Part shown: piece by piece, positions 1 to 7,923 of the stretch | Numbering within the stretch: position 1 is the stretch's first letter | Layout of the letters: every line of letters begins with the position of its first letter | Assembly: GCA_003224235.1 (NCBI GenBank) | Contig: QHYU01000056.1 | Coordinates: 1-35,280, forward strand | DNA from: Acidobacteriota bacterium | GTDB taxonomy: Bacteria > Acidobacteriota > Terriglobia > Acidiferrales > UBA7541 | Direction: 5' to 3' | Length of the DNA stretch: 35,280 bases | Position numbers and translations under genes: made by a program | Notes under the pieces: model-generated | The model's input: the letters and a program-made list of their open reading frames with translations, nothing else | Told to the model about the DNA's origin: nothing | The model's database searches: none

Positions 1-369
1 AGCCCGCAATCCCGGGTCGAGCTGGTTCTTGGACCGGTTGTCCGCTCCGGCATGGAAGTGGCAACTGGCGCAGGACTGACCGTCACTGCCAACCTGCTGG
101 TCCCAGAACAGGGCTTTACCAAGGGCAATGGCCGCTTGCTCGTCTTTGATGAACCGAGCGAGGTTCGTGGGGCGCGGAACGGCAACGGTCTTGAGCGAAG
201 TCAAGCCATTACCACCTCCGGCGCCGCCGGCAAGTGCAACCGTAGGGTGCTGCACTCCCACAACCAACGCTGTCGCGGCCAGGACCGCGAGAGCGAAGAT
301 TGCGATGAAGCTTACAGATTTCCTGGAACGTCCACGTGTGTAGACGCAGGCTGGGTTCTCAACACGCAT
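1..369 (-). CDS. Cytochrome c peroxidase-like secreted c-type cytochrome (N-terminal part only)
   Basis: The reading frame runs off the left edge of the window, so only the first 123 residues are visible. It starts at an ATG preceded by a GAGGTGA ribosome site. A basic N-terminus (RGRSRK) is followed by a hydrophobic export or anchor segment at about residues 19-40. The stretch LGKALFWDQQVGSDGQSC leads into a heme c site, C100-A-S-C103-H104. This order, with LGKxLFWD just before CxSCH, is typical of the di-heme cytochrome c peroxidase/MauG superfamily, periplasmic enzymes that reduce peroxide or oxidise other substrates. The second heme domain would lie outside the window, so peroxidase activity cannot be confirmed. 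A candidate promoter lies just upstream. Confidence 0.8.
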   Translation of the reverse strand, partial: MRVENPACVYTRGRSRKSVSFIAIFALAVLAATALVVGVQHPTVALAGGAGGGNGLTSLKTVAVPRPTNLARFIKDEQAAIALGKALFWDQQVGSDGQSCASCHFHAGADNRSKNQLDPGLRA

Positions 370-433
370 CTTTCACCTCATTAGAGGGGGATTCAAATAG
401 AAGCGGGACGTTCTATAGGGGGGACCAGTGCTG

Positions 434-462
434 AGTAAACACTAGGGCAGGTGCGATGTCAA
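434..462 (-). promoter_or_regulatory. Candidate sigma-70 promoter of the cytochrome gene
   Basis: Reading the minus strand, a perfect TTGACA (457-462) is separated by 17 bases from TTTACT (434-439), which matches four of six bases of the -10 consensus. Transcription would begin near 427, giving a leader of about 58 bases before the ATG at 369. It also lies downstream of arsS, so the cytochrome gene is probably transcribed independently of the arsenic cassette. Confidence 0.55.
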
Positions 463-624
463 GAACTAGTACCCGCATTTGTCCGAAATAAATCGTAAAA
501 GCAGGTAGTCATCACCAGTATTTCTACGGAGTTTGACACGGATCGGGGAAGCTCTCGAGCCTTCTGACAGCTAGCGGACGGCTGGGGTGAGCTTTGGCAG
601 CGGGCCGAAGGGTAGTGGCGGAAT

Positions 625-1701
625 CTAGGCGGGGCTGCCACCACAGCTCGACCCCGCGCCCGCGGTACATCCGTAGCAGTGGTTTGCGGTGAAAATGCGG
701 CGCCGGTCGAGCGCGGCAACGTCGAAGTCGCGGATATGCTTTGGCCCACCAAAGGTGATAGGCAGCTCAAGCATCTGATTGAAGTCGCAGTCGTATAGCG
801 TGCCGTCCCAGCCCACTGACAGCGTATAGCGGCACATCACCCCGGCGGCCGCGGCAGGGTTGAAGGCATTCACCAGCCGCTCCATGTAGCCTTCGTAGTT
901 GCCGGATTGCAGCAGAAACTCAAGGAAACGGCTGATAGGCATATTGGTGATGGTGTAGAGGCGATTGAAAACGACACCGTGTTGCCGCTCAAGCTCCCAC
1001 TTGAACTGGGCCTCGATGGCCTCCTGCCGGGGCGGGAGAAACGCGCCGGTAGGATTGTAAACGAGGTTCAGCGCGAGACCTGAGCCTTCCCTACCGTACC
1101 CGAGCGCGTTCAGCCGGCGCAGAGCGACGATCGACTTGTCGAAGACGCCCAGGCCTCGCTGCGCGTCGGTCTGCGAAGCGCGGTAGTACGGCAACGAGGC
1201 AATCACTTCCACCTGGTGGTCTGCCAGGAACTGCGCCAGGTCGGCTTGTGAGTCCAGCAACAGCACGGTCAGGTTGCAGCGATCGATTACGTGCCGCCCC
1301 AGGGCCCGCGCCTGCTCAACCAGCCAACGGAAGTTCGGGTTCAACTCCGGTGCGCCTCCGGTAATATCCACCGTGGGGATCTGTGTGGTGGCGAGCGCGC
1401 GGATACACTGCTCGGCCGTCTGGTGGGTCATGACCTCTTTGCGGTCGGGGCCTGCGTCCACGTGGCAGTGCTGGCAGGTCTGGTTGCAGAGCTTTCCGAC
1501 GTTGATCTGGAAGACGGTGATTCCAGTGGCCGCGAGCGGAAATAGGCCAGCAGTGCACATGCGTTCTTCAAAGCGGGGGAAACCGTTCGGCGCGGAGAGA
1601 ATGCGGAGCTGTTCCGCGGCGGATGCCAACGGACTAGCCCGCGCCTTTAAGCTGAGTCCCATTCTTTGGTCCTGTTTCTCATGCGGAATAATCTGAGGCA
1701 T
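625..1701 (-). CDS. arsS: Arsenosugar biosynthesis radical SAM protein ArsS
   Basis: This 358-residue protein has the radical SAM cluster motif C72-x3-C76-x2-C79 (CNQTCQHC), which binds a 4Fe-4S cluster and cleaves S-adenosylmethionine. The C-terminal half carries more cysteines (VMCRY, LYDCDFNQ, then C342-x2-C345 and C353 in GSSCGG), the DUF3641-type pattern of ArsS proteins. The family is linked to transfer of an adenosyl-derived group onto methylated arsenic during arsenosugar formation. It is the last gene of the unit: its ATG lies three bases after the TAG of the CMD-like gene, a spacing that implies co-translation. A downstream start at Met14 is possible. Assignment is firm at family level; the exact product made here is inferred. 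Confidence 0.9.
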   Translation of the reverse strand: MPQIIPHEKQDQRMGLSLKARASPLASAAEQLRILSAPNGFPRFEERMCTAGLFPLAATGITVFQINVGKLCNQTCQHCHVDAGPDRKEVMTHQTAEQCIRALATTQIPTVDITGGAPELNPNFRWLVEQARALGRHVIDRCNLTVLLLDSQADLAQFLADHQVEVIASLPYYRASQTDAQRGLGVFDKSIVALRRLNALGYGREGSGLALNLVYNPTGAFLPPRQEAIEAQFKWELERQHGVVFNRLYTITNMPISRFLEFLLQSGNYEGYMERLVNAFNPAAAAGVMCRYTLSVGWDGTLYDCDFNQMLELPITFGGPKHIRDFDVAALDRRRIFTANHCYGCTAGAGSSCGGSPA

Positions 1702-1704
1702 TCC

Positions 1705-2037
1705 CTACATCGAAAGTTTCTGGGCCACGTTGCGCATTTGCACACCATGCACCAGCGAGGCGCCGCCGCGGATGGCGCAAGCGACGTGCACTGCTTCAGT
1801 CATCTCTTCGATATTGGATCCCTTTTCGAGACACGCCTGGGTGTAGGCGTCGATGCAATAGGGGCACTGGACCGCGTGCGCCACGCCCAGCCCAATCAGG
1901 GCTTTCTCCCGCTCCGTGAGCGCTCCTTCGGCAAACACGGCCGCGTAGTAGGCCGAGAATTTTTCCCAGAGCTCTTTGTTCCCCTTGCCGATCTCGCTGA
2001 ATCTCGCGAGATCGGAAGAGTGATAATAGCCGTCCAT
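1705..2037 (-). CDS. Arsenosugar-cluster carboxymuconolactone decarboxylase/AhpD-like protein
   Basis: This 110-residue all-helical protein of the CMD/AhpD fold has the redox pair C58-P-Y-C61 in GVAHAVQCPYCIDAY. AhpD proteins normally have a histidine four residues after the second cysteine (CxxCxxxH); here it is Tyr65, so classical AhpD proton relay is doubtful. Such proteins recur between ArsM and ArsS in arsenosugar clusters and are annotated as peroxidase-like, but their reaction is not established. The start is well supported: AAGGAGG precedes the ATG and begins inside the arsM stop codon region. It lies between arsM (12-base gap) and arsS (3-base gap), so all three are likely translated from one message. 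Confidence 0.85.
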   Translation of the reverse strand: MDGYYHSSDLARFSEIGKGNKELWEKFSAYYAAVFAEGALTEREKALIGLGVAHAVQCPYCIDAYTQACLEKGSNIEEMTEAVHVACAIRGGASLVHGVQMRNVAQKLSM

Positions 2038-2049
2038 GGCAAGCCTCCT

Positions 2050-3219
2050 TCAGCAGCAACCCGAGCCGGGGGCGCAGGCCGCCGCGGCGTTTTCCGTCTT
2101 GCGATAGCGCCTGCCCTTGGTTTCGGCGGGCGAGCGCAGCGCGCTTTGCCCGCAGGCAAATGGCCTGGCCCTGCGCAGCGGAATTTCCTTCAGTGGCGCT
2201 ACAGGAACGATCTGACTCACGTAGGGCTCGCTAGTCAGGATGCGGTAGGTTTTATCGCAGACAGCCATGCGCCGGCCGCGCACGAGCGTGTGACCGTCGT
2301 CGTCCTCGACTTTCTTCCACGGACCTTTGTAGATCACGGCCTGGTTTCGCTCCAAGCACGGCCCCTGCTTGCCTTTGCGCGCCGTCACCGTGATGCTGCG
2401 GAACTGAATGCCTCGCAAGGTCTTCCAAGGCTGCTGGCCATACTTGTCTAGCGTGATGGCGTGAAAGCCCGCACGCTCGAACGCCGCCAGAAACGCAGCT
2501 TCCTGGAAAGCCCCGGCAATGCAACCGCTCCACAACCGGGCGTCTTGTTTCATCGCTTCCGGTACCGCCTCGTCCGAAACGATATCGCTGATCGCCACGC
2601 GCCCTCCGCGCTTGAGGACGCGAAACATCTCGCGGAAAAGTTGCTCCCGGTCCGCCTCCTGCACTAGGTTGAGAACGCAATTCGAGAGGATCACGTCCAC
2701 CGATTCGTCCCTGATCACCGGCGCGCCCTTGCGCAGCCGCCCCTGGAACTCTTCGTAGCGCCGCAGGTCGTCGGCGGAACGCACCGGATTGGCTTTCAAG
2801 TAGGGGTCCACCTCTTCGAGGGGGAGCGCCAGGTCCTGGATACGGGCGCGATGGAACCGGACGTTGTCGTAGCCAAGCGCGGCGGCGACCACAGGCTGGT
2901 ATTTCCGCGCCAGGGCGAGCATCTCCGGGTTGAAGTCAACGCCAATCACGCGGCCCTGCGGTCCGGCGATCTGCGCCGCGATGAAGCAAATCTTGCCCGC
3001 GCCGCTGCCCAGGTCTAGCACCGTATCGCGCGGACGGACATAGCGCGTGGGGTCGCCACAGCCGTAGTCCTTCTCGAGGACCTCCAGCGGAATGACCTCC
3101 AGATACTTCGGGTCGTAGGGCGCCGGGCAGCAGAGCTGCTTTTCCCGGGCCCGCGCGGCCTTTTCGTAGCGTTCGCGGACGACCGCTTCGATGTCGAGCG
3201 TAGCCGCTTTCCGAGCCAT
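2050..3219 (-). CDS. arsM: Arsenite S-adenosylmethionine methyltransferase ArsM
   Basis: ArsM methylates As(III) with S-adenosylmethionine. The protein has 389 residues from the ATG preceded by GGAGGAACCC; an in-frame start 16 codons upstream lacks support. The SAM-binding glycine motif DLGSGAG is at residues 69-75, with the acidic ribose-binding residue in GVDFNPEM. The three arsenic-binding cysteines expected of ArsM are present as C54 (YGCGDP), C181 (SNCVLNL) and C233 (SGCIAGA). A further pair, C30-C31, sits near the N-terminus. The C-terminus ends in CAPGSGCC (C382, C388, C389), a metal-binding-looking tail. It is followed closely by the CMD-like gene and arsS. The next gene upstream on the same strand is a phosphate transporter, 108 bases away. 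Confidence 0.93.
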   Translation of the reverse strand: MARKAATLDIEAVVRERYEKAARAREKQLCCPAPYDPKYLEVIPLEVLEKDYGCGDPTRYVRPRDTVLDLGSGAGKICFIAAQIAGPQGRVIGVDFNPEMLALARKYQPVVAAALGYDNVRFHRARIQDLALPLEEVDPYLKANPVRSADDLRRYEEFQGRLRKGAPVIRDESVDVILSNCVLNLVQEADREQLFREMFRVLKRGGRVAISDIVSDEAVPEAMKQDARLWSGCIAGAFQEAAFLAAFERAGFHAITLDKYGQQPWKTLRGIQFRSITVTARKGKQGPCLERNQAVIYKGPWKKVEDDDGHTLVRGRRMAVCDKTYRILTSEPYVSQIVPVAPLKEIPLRRARPFACGQSALRSPAETKGRRYRKTENAAAACAPGSGCC

Positions 3220-3327
3220 GGGTTCCTCCGAGGAGTTGAAAGTTAAAAGCAAAAAAGGAAATCCCAAGAGTGCCGACTGACGAACGCCAACCCAGAACGA
3301 CGAACTAAAACCAGCCGCTGTAAATAG

Positions 3328-4413
3328 TCACTGCCTCAGCAGTTGATAGAACATCACTGCCAGGACGGCGCCTATGGGCAGCGTGGCTACCCAAGAAAGC
3401 GCGATGTCGCGCACCTGTTTCCAGTCGGCCTCGCGGCGACGCAGCAGACCGATGCCGAAGAGTCCGCCCGAGGTAACGTGCGTGGTCGACACGGGCAGCG
3501 CAAAGCGCGAGGCCAGAGTCACGAGCGCCGCTGCGACCAAGTTCGCTCCCACCGCCTCCGGCACGGCCATCGGCGTAATCTTCTTGCTCATTGTCCGCGC
3601 CACCCGCGCTGCGCCCAGGGCCCCACCCACGGCCATGGCCACCGCTACAAGAGTGTAGTCCAGCCGTACTGCGCTCGCCGCAGCCACCAGCAGCACCGCC
3701 GTTATTTTCGGCGTGTCGTTCAGCCCGCGCGCGAAACTGATGCCCGCACCGGAAAGCCAATGGACACCATCAGTGATGCTGAAGCGCACCGCCTCGACTC
3801 CGGTCTGGCACTGGGTCGCAGGCGCCCAGCGCACCGCCGGAGGCGCGATCAGTACTGCGGTTGCTGAGGTATTCGGCGCCGCAATCACGACGCTTTGTGG
3901 TTGGTCCACGCAGACACAGTCTCGGCCAGTCGCAAGTTTGGCGATCAGAGGACAGATAGCCATAGTCAGGGCCAACGAAACGATCGGCGAAAACAACAAC
4001 GGCAGAACGACGCCGCTTGCCAGCGCGGCAAACTTCACGTGTGCGAACCCGGCCGCCGTGACTCCGGCACCGACCAGCGCCCCGGTCAACACGTGCGTGG
4101 TGGAGATCGGCAGGCCAAGCCGCGAGGCTAGCAGGACCGTGCCGGCAGCCGCCAGGGCCACCGCAGCCAGAAAGGGCATCTGGGTATAGATTTCTTTGCC
4201 GACCAGCTTCGCACCGCTGAACTTCGCCGCAAGCCCACCGCCCGCCCAGATAGCCACCAGCGAACCCAAGAAGGTGAACGCCGTGGCCCACGCCAGGGCG
4301 CGCTTATAAGTGGTGCGGCCCGCGCCCCAAAGCGTGGCGACGCCCTTGAAATTGTCGTTCGCGCCGTTGGCAAAGCTAAGCAGTCCCACGGCGGCAATCA
4401 GCAGGAAGCTCAT
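3328..4413 (-). CDS. pit: PiT-family inorganic phosphate transporter
   Basis: This 361-residue multi-pass membrane protein belongs to the PiT (PF01384) family, which imports phosphate with protons or sodium. The two inverted halves show their signatures: GANDN at residues 17-21 with PISTTHVLTG in the first half, and RGLNDTPK with PVSTTHVTSGG in the second. A hydrophilic cytoplasmic-type loop (GRDCVCVDQPQ...) separates them. It reads toward arsM, 108 bases away, so it may head the arsenic operon. Because arsenate mimics phosphate, a dedicated PiT here could either bring in arsenate or keep phosphate uptake selective; this is inference. Upstream on the minus strand is TTGACG with AT-rich TATATTTC 14-16 bases on, a possible but off-spaced promoter. 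Confidence 0.9.
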   Translation of the reverse strand: MSFLLIAAVGLLSFANGANDNFKGVATLWGAGRTTYKRALAWATAFTFLGSLVAIWAGGGLAAKFSGAKLVGKEIYTQMPFLAAVALAAAGTVLLASRLGLPISTTHVLTGALVGAGVTAAGFAHVKFAALASGVVLPLLFSPIVSLALTMAICPLIAKLATGRDCVCVDQPQSVVIAAPNTSATAVLIAPPAVRWAPATQCQTGVEAVRFSITDGVHWLSGAGISFARGLNDTPKITAVLLVAAASAVRLDYTLVAVAMAVGGALGAARVARTMSKKITPMAVPEAVGANLVAAALVTLASRFALPVSTTHVTSGGLFGIGLLRRREADWKQVRDIALSWVATLPIGAVLAVMFYQLLRQ

Positions 4414-4632
4414 CGTAAATCTCTCGCCCTGCCGCTCATTAAGGACAGAGAAATATACCTTCCCTTGGATTCGTCAAGTCGTTTCCGGGATTCAGGTTAT
4501 GAGCAGCCCCATCTCACCTGCGCGCAGCGAATGTACCACGGATGCGGCGCGCTGTAGCAAGGCGCCTTGGAATGCAGGGCTTGCCATGCCCTTGCCCTAC
4601 GGCTTGTGCTACCTTTTGCGAGGCGGGACTCA

Positions 4633-5547
4633 ATGCCTGAGCTGCCGGAAGTCGAAACCCTCGTTCGCGGTTTGCGCGCCCACCTCATCGGACGGCGCAT
4701 CGTCGCCGTCCGCCTAGGCAAGACGGATTTCATCGACGACCCCGCGGCACTGGAGCGCGACCTGCCGGGAAAACGAATCCAGGCCGTGGACCGCTATGGC
4801 AAGTTCCTGCTTCTGCGTCTCGAGACCCCTGACGTAGCCCCCAAAGAAACGACAGAGGATGCCGACGGGCGGTACAGCCTAGTTGTGCATCTGGGGATGA
4901 CCGGCGGGCTGACTCCACAGTACGCGGACCAGCCGGTGGCGCTGCACACGCACGCGTTTTTTTCGCTCGATGACGGCCGCGAGCTGCGCTACACCGATAT
5001 ACGTCGCTTCGGCCGCCTGACCCTGGTGCCGGAGGCCGCGCTGGAAGCGTTTTTCTGTAAACTGGGGCTGGACCCGCTGGACACCACCGAGGAGGAGTTC
5101 CGCCGCCGGCTGGCCGGACGGAGCGCGATGATCAAAGCCCTGCTGCTCGATCAGCACAATTTCCGCGGCATGGGAAATATCTACTGCGACGAGAGCCTGT
5201 GGCGCGCACGAATCCATCCTGCGCGGCGCGCCGCAGGGCTCGCAAGCGTCCAGGTGGTGCGGCTCTATCGCGCGATTCGCAAGGTGCTAAGCGAAGCGAT
5301 TAGCCTGCGTGGCTCGTCAGTGTCGGACTACGTGGACGCGGAAGGCCAGCCGGGCAGCTACCAGCGGCGCCATCGTGTCTATCAGAGGGAAGGCAAGGGT
5401 TGCTTCCGCTGTGGGGAGAAGATTCGCCGCGTGATTGTCGCGGGCCGGAGCAGCTACTTCTGCCCGCGCTGCCAGCGGGCGCCGCAGAAGCGTACTGGGC
5501 AGACCAACCGCGATCGCCGGGTGCGCGCTGGCACTCCAAAAATGTAG
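4633..5547 (+). CDS. mutM: Formamidopyrimidine-DNA glycosylase (Fpg/MutM)
   Basis: Fpg removes 8-oxoguanine and other oxidised purines and nicks the abasic site. The 304-residue protein begins PELPEVE, whose proline (the N-terminus after Met removal) and Glu are catalytic, so the start at 4633 is fixed by function; GAGGCGGG precedes it. Lys57 in RYGKFLL corresponds to the conserved catalytic or DNA-binding lysine. LVVHLGMTG, the helix-two-turn-helix segment FRGMGNIYCDE and a C-terminal zinc finger (C257, C260, C277, C280) are all present. The tail extends 24 residues past the last cysteine, longer than usual. It is divergent from the phosphate transporter and has no obvious operon partner. 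Confidence 0.95.
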   Translation: MPELPEVETLVRGLRAHLIGRRIVAVRLGKTDFIDDPAALERDLPGKRIQAVDRYGKFLLLRLETPDVAPKETTEDADGRYSLVVHLGMTGGLTPQYADQPVALHTHAFFSLDDGRELRYTDIRRFGRLTLVPEAALEAFFCKLGLDPLDTTEEEFRRRLAGRSAMIKALLLDQHNFRGMGNIYCDESLWRARIHPARRAAGLASVQVVRLYRAIRKVLSEAISLRGSSVSDYVDAEGQPGSYQRRHRVYQREGKGCFRCGEKIRRVIVAGRSSYFCPRCQRAPQKRTGQTNRDRRVRAGTPKM

Positions 5548-5567
5548 CGCCGGGCCGGGCGCACCCT

Positions 5568-6188
5568 TCAGCGCGCGGCGGCGCTGTGTGCGTTTTCTTT
5601 CTGGCGGAGCAGCGGTGCCGCTGCGCCGAAGATGAGCTCGCCCCATACACGTCGATCGCGCCGATCGAGCCACAGGACGCGGTCGCGCAGCGCGTAAAAG
5701 GGCGCCTCGCCGAGCAGTTCGCCTAGTAGATCGTGGATTCGCTGTTGGAACTCCAGGTTTTGCGATCGGAAGCCGTCAGGTGGGATGCCGTCGGCAAGCG
5801 GTGGCACAGCCACCAGCAGCGAGTAGGTGTTCATCCACCACTCCAGCCAGTGCTCGAGGTGCGGCTGGCGGCCGAACTTATTGACCAGGTAGCAGTAGTT
5901 ATCAAGCGCCGCGCGGTCGCAGATGACGTGCGGGGCGCGCGCTCCGGCTTCGAGTTCCGCGGCGATCTGCGCGTGCAAGATCCAGAGCTGGCCCTCGAGT
6001 GTGGTCGCCTCGTTGATCGGGAAAGGGGAGCGACGCGCCACCTCAGTCACCAGTTCGACGTGGTGATCCGCTTTCTTGAGCAGCGAGCAGATTTCGTAGG
6101 CGAGAGTCGTTTTGCCGACGCCGTGCGTTCCGATCAGAGCGAGTTTCAAGGGTTCGCGTTGCTCCGCGTAGCGGCACTTTTCTAGCAC
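5568..6188 (-). CDS. NadR/AAA_28-like P-loop ATP-binding protein
   Basis: A Walker A loop GTHGVGKTT opens the domain, followed by TEVARRSPFPIN and the strand ending in VICDRAALDNYCYL. That combination matches AAA_28 proteins, which resemble the ribosylnicotinamide kinase domain of NadR and small-molecule kinases. The substrate is not evident, so nucleotide or riboside kinase activity is only a possibility. The start is uncertain. An open frame continues to a TTG at 6290 without a ribosome site and with an atypical N-terminus; I use GTG 6188. TTG 6149, close to the P-loop and preceded by GGAG, is an equally good choice. It converges with mutM (20-base gap) and diverges from the M28 peptidase gene. 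Confidence 0.7.
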   Translation of the reverse strand: MLEKCRYAEQREPLKLALIGTHGVGKTTLAYEICSLLKKADHHVELVTEVARRSPFPINEATTLEGQLWILHAQIAAELEAGARAPHVICDRAALDNYCYLVNKFGRQPHLEHWLEWWMNTYSLLVAVPPLADGIPPDGFRSQNLEFQQRIHDLLGELLGEAPFYALRDRVLWLDRRDRRVWGELIFGAAAPLLRQKENAHSAAAR

Positions 6189-6355
6189 AGTTTCGCGGGC
6201 CGCGAAACAGCTTTCGGGTGTAACCCGGCAAGGCGGCCCGCCGTCAAAATGGATTGTGTTCGGCCGCGTCCCGCGCGGGCTGGCTGCCAAAGTTGGCCCG
6301 GCGGCGTATTGTCCATCGTGCAGACTGCCATTTTTCCATTTGGAGGGACCCAGTC

Positions 6356-7861
6356 GTGAAGAAGCGGGGAATTCTGTTTGCCGTGATGACAGGTATCCTG
6401 GCGCTGGCCGTGTCGCGCCCCGCGGCGCAGCAGGTTCAGCCGGCCACGCCGTCCAGCGATTCCGTTGTGGCGGCCGATCGCCAGATTCTGACCGAGATTA
6501 AAGAGCACAGTGAGCTGATGGCCAACCTCGAATATCTCTCGGACATGATTGGCCCGCGCCTGACCGGTACGGAAAAGATGAGCCAGGCGAGCCGCTGGAC
6601 GGCGGAGATGTTCCGCAAGTATGGCCTGCAAAACGTTCATCTCGAACCGTGGACGATCGCCCGCGCCTGGTACCGGGGCACCGCCCGCGGGCGGATCGTC
6701 GGCCCCACCGAGCACCGGCTCACACTGGCCTCGGCCGGCTGGGGACCCGGCACGGCCGGCGCGGTACGTGGGGCCGTGGTGTACGTCAGCGCGCGTCGTG
6801 TCGAAGAGCTGGCGCAATACAAAGGCAAACTGAAAGGCGCCATCGTCATCATCGCGGAGCCGGTCACTCTGCCCGCGCCCTACGAAATTCCGCGCTCGCC
6901 GCTGCTGAGCCCGCCCGGGCCGACATCGGAGGCCGCCCTTTCCGGTCCGGCAGGGCAGCAGTTCAACCGCGATCGCAACAACTTCTTCAAGGCCGAGGGC
7001 GTTGCGGCGGTCCTGCGCGACTCCGGAAAAAACCACGGCTTGCTCAACATGACCAGCATCGGCGGGCGCGACTACGAAGTTGGCGCGCTGCCCACTGCAT
7101 TCGTCACCGCCGAAAACTATCACCTGATCTGGCGATTGCTGAAGCGCGGCCCCGTGGAAATCGAACTCGAGATCACCAATTCCTTCAGCGAGAAGCCCGT
7201 CGAGGTGTATAACACCGTCGCGGAAATCCCCGGCAGCGAGCGGCCCGGCGAGGTGGTGATTCTCGGCGCGCATTTGGACTCCTGGGACCTAGGCACTGGC
7301 GCCACCGATAATGGCACGGGGTCGATGGTAGTGCTCGAAGCCGCGCGCACGCTCGAGAAGCTCGGCCTGAAGCCCAGGCGCACGATCCGCTTCATCCTGT
7401 TTTCCGGCGAGGAGCAGGGCCTGGTCGGCTCGCGCCAGTACGTCGAAGCGCACAAGGCAGAGATGGCGAAGATTTCCGGCGTGTTCGTCCACGATACCGG
7501 CACCGGCCGCGTGCAGAGCATCGGCCTGCAGGGCAACTACCAGGACCGAGAATTGATGGACCGCGTTGCGGCGCCGCTCCGCGAGGTGGGGCTGCTCGAA
7601 TTGAGTCTCCGCAGCACCCGCGGCACTGACCACGCCTCCTTCAATGACGCGGGCGTTCCTGGCTTTTATTGCATCCAAGAACCGGCCGAGTACGGCAAAA
7701 CCCACCACAGCCAGTCGGACACATTCGACAAGGTCTGGAAAGACGATCTGGTGCAGGGCGCGCAAGTGCTGGCGGTGTGGGCCTACAACGTCGCGCAGTT
7801 GCCGGAAATGCTACCGCGCCGGCCGGTGGCGGCCGAGGCGCCACGCGCCAGCGAGGACTAG
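6356..7861 (+). CDS. Secreted M28-family zinc aminopeptidase
   Basis: This 501-residue protein starts at GTG 6356, preceded by GGAGGG seven bases upstream. The N-terminus (KKRGILFAVMTGILALAV) is a signal peptide. A PA-like insert follows (about residues 120-260), then the M28 catalytic domain. Co-catalytic zinc ligands fit H306 (GAHLDSWD), D318 (ATDNGTG), E353 with general base E352 (GEEQG), D380 (HDTGTG) and H426 (GTDHASF). Members release N-terminal residues from peptides outside the cytoplasm; some cleave carboxypeptidase-like substrates, so specificity is open. It is transcribed alone, divergently from the P-loop gene, and is followed by the damaged hydrolase gene. Confidence 0.9.
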   Translation: MKKRGILFAVMTGILALAVSRPAAQQVQPATPSSDSVVAADRQILTEIKEHSELMANLEYLSDMIGPRLTGTEKMSQASRWTAEMFRKYGLQNVHLEPWTIARAWYRGTARGRIVGPTEHRLTLASAGWGPGTAGAVRGAVVYVSARRVEELAQYKGKLKGAIVIIAEPVTLPAPYEIPRSPLLSPPGPTSEAALSGPAGQQFNRDRNNFFKAEGVAAVLRDSGKNHGLLNMTSIGGRDYEVGALPTAFVTAENYHLIWRLLKRGPVEIELEITNSFSEKPVEVYNTVAEIPGSERPGEVVILGAHLDSWDLGTGATDNGTGSMVVLEAARTLEKLGLKPRRTIRFILFSGEEQGLVGSRQYVEAHKAEMAKISGVFVHDTGTGRVQSIGLQGNYQDRELMDRVAAPLREVGLLELSLRSTRGTDHASFNDAGVPGFYCIQEPAEYGKTHHSQSDTFDKVWKDDLVQGAQVLAVWAYNVAQLPEMLPRRPVAAEAPRASED

Positions 7862-7923
7862 GGGTACAATCGCCCGACGGCAGCCGGAACTTATCTTCAT
7901 CTTCTGCCGGGGGGCGAACGAAC

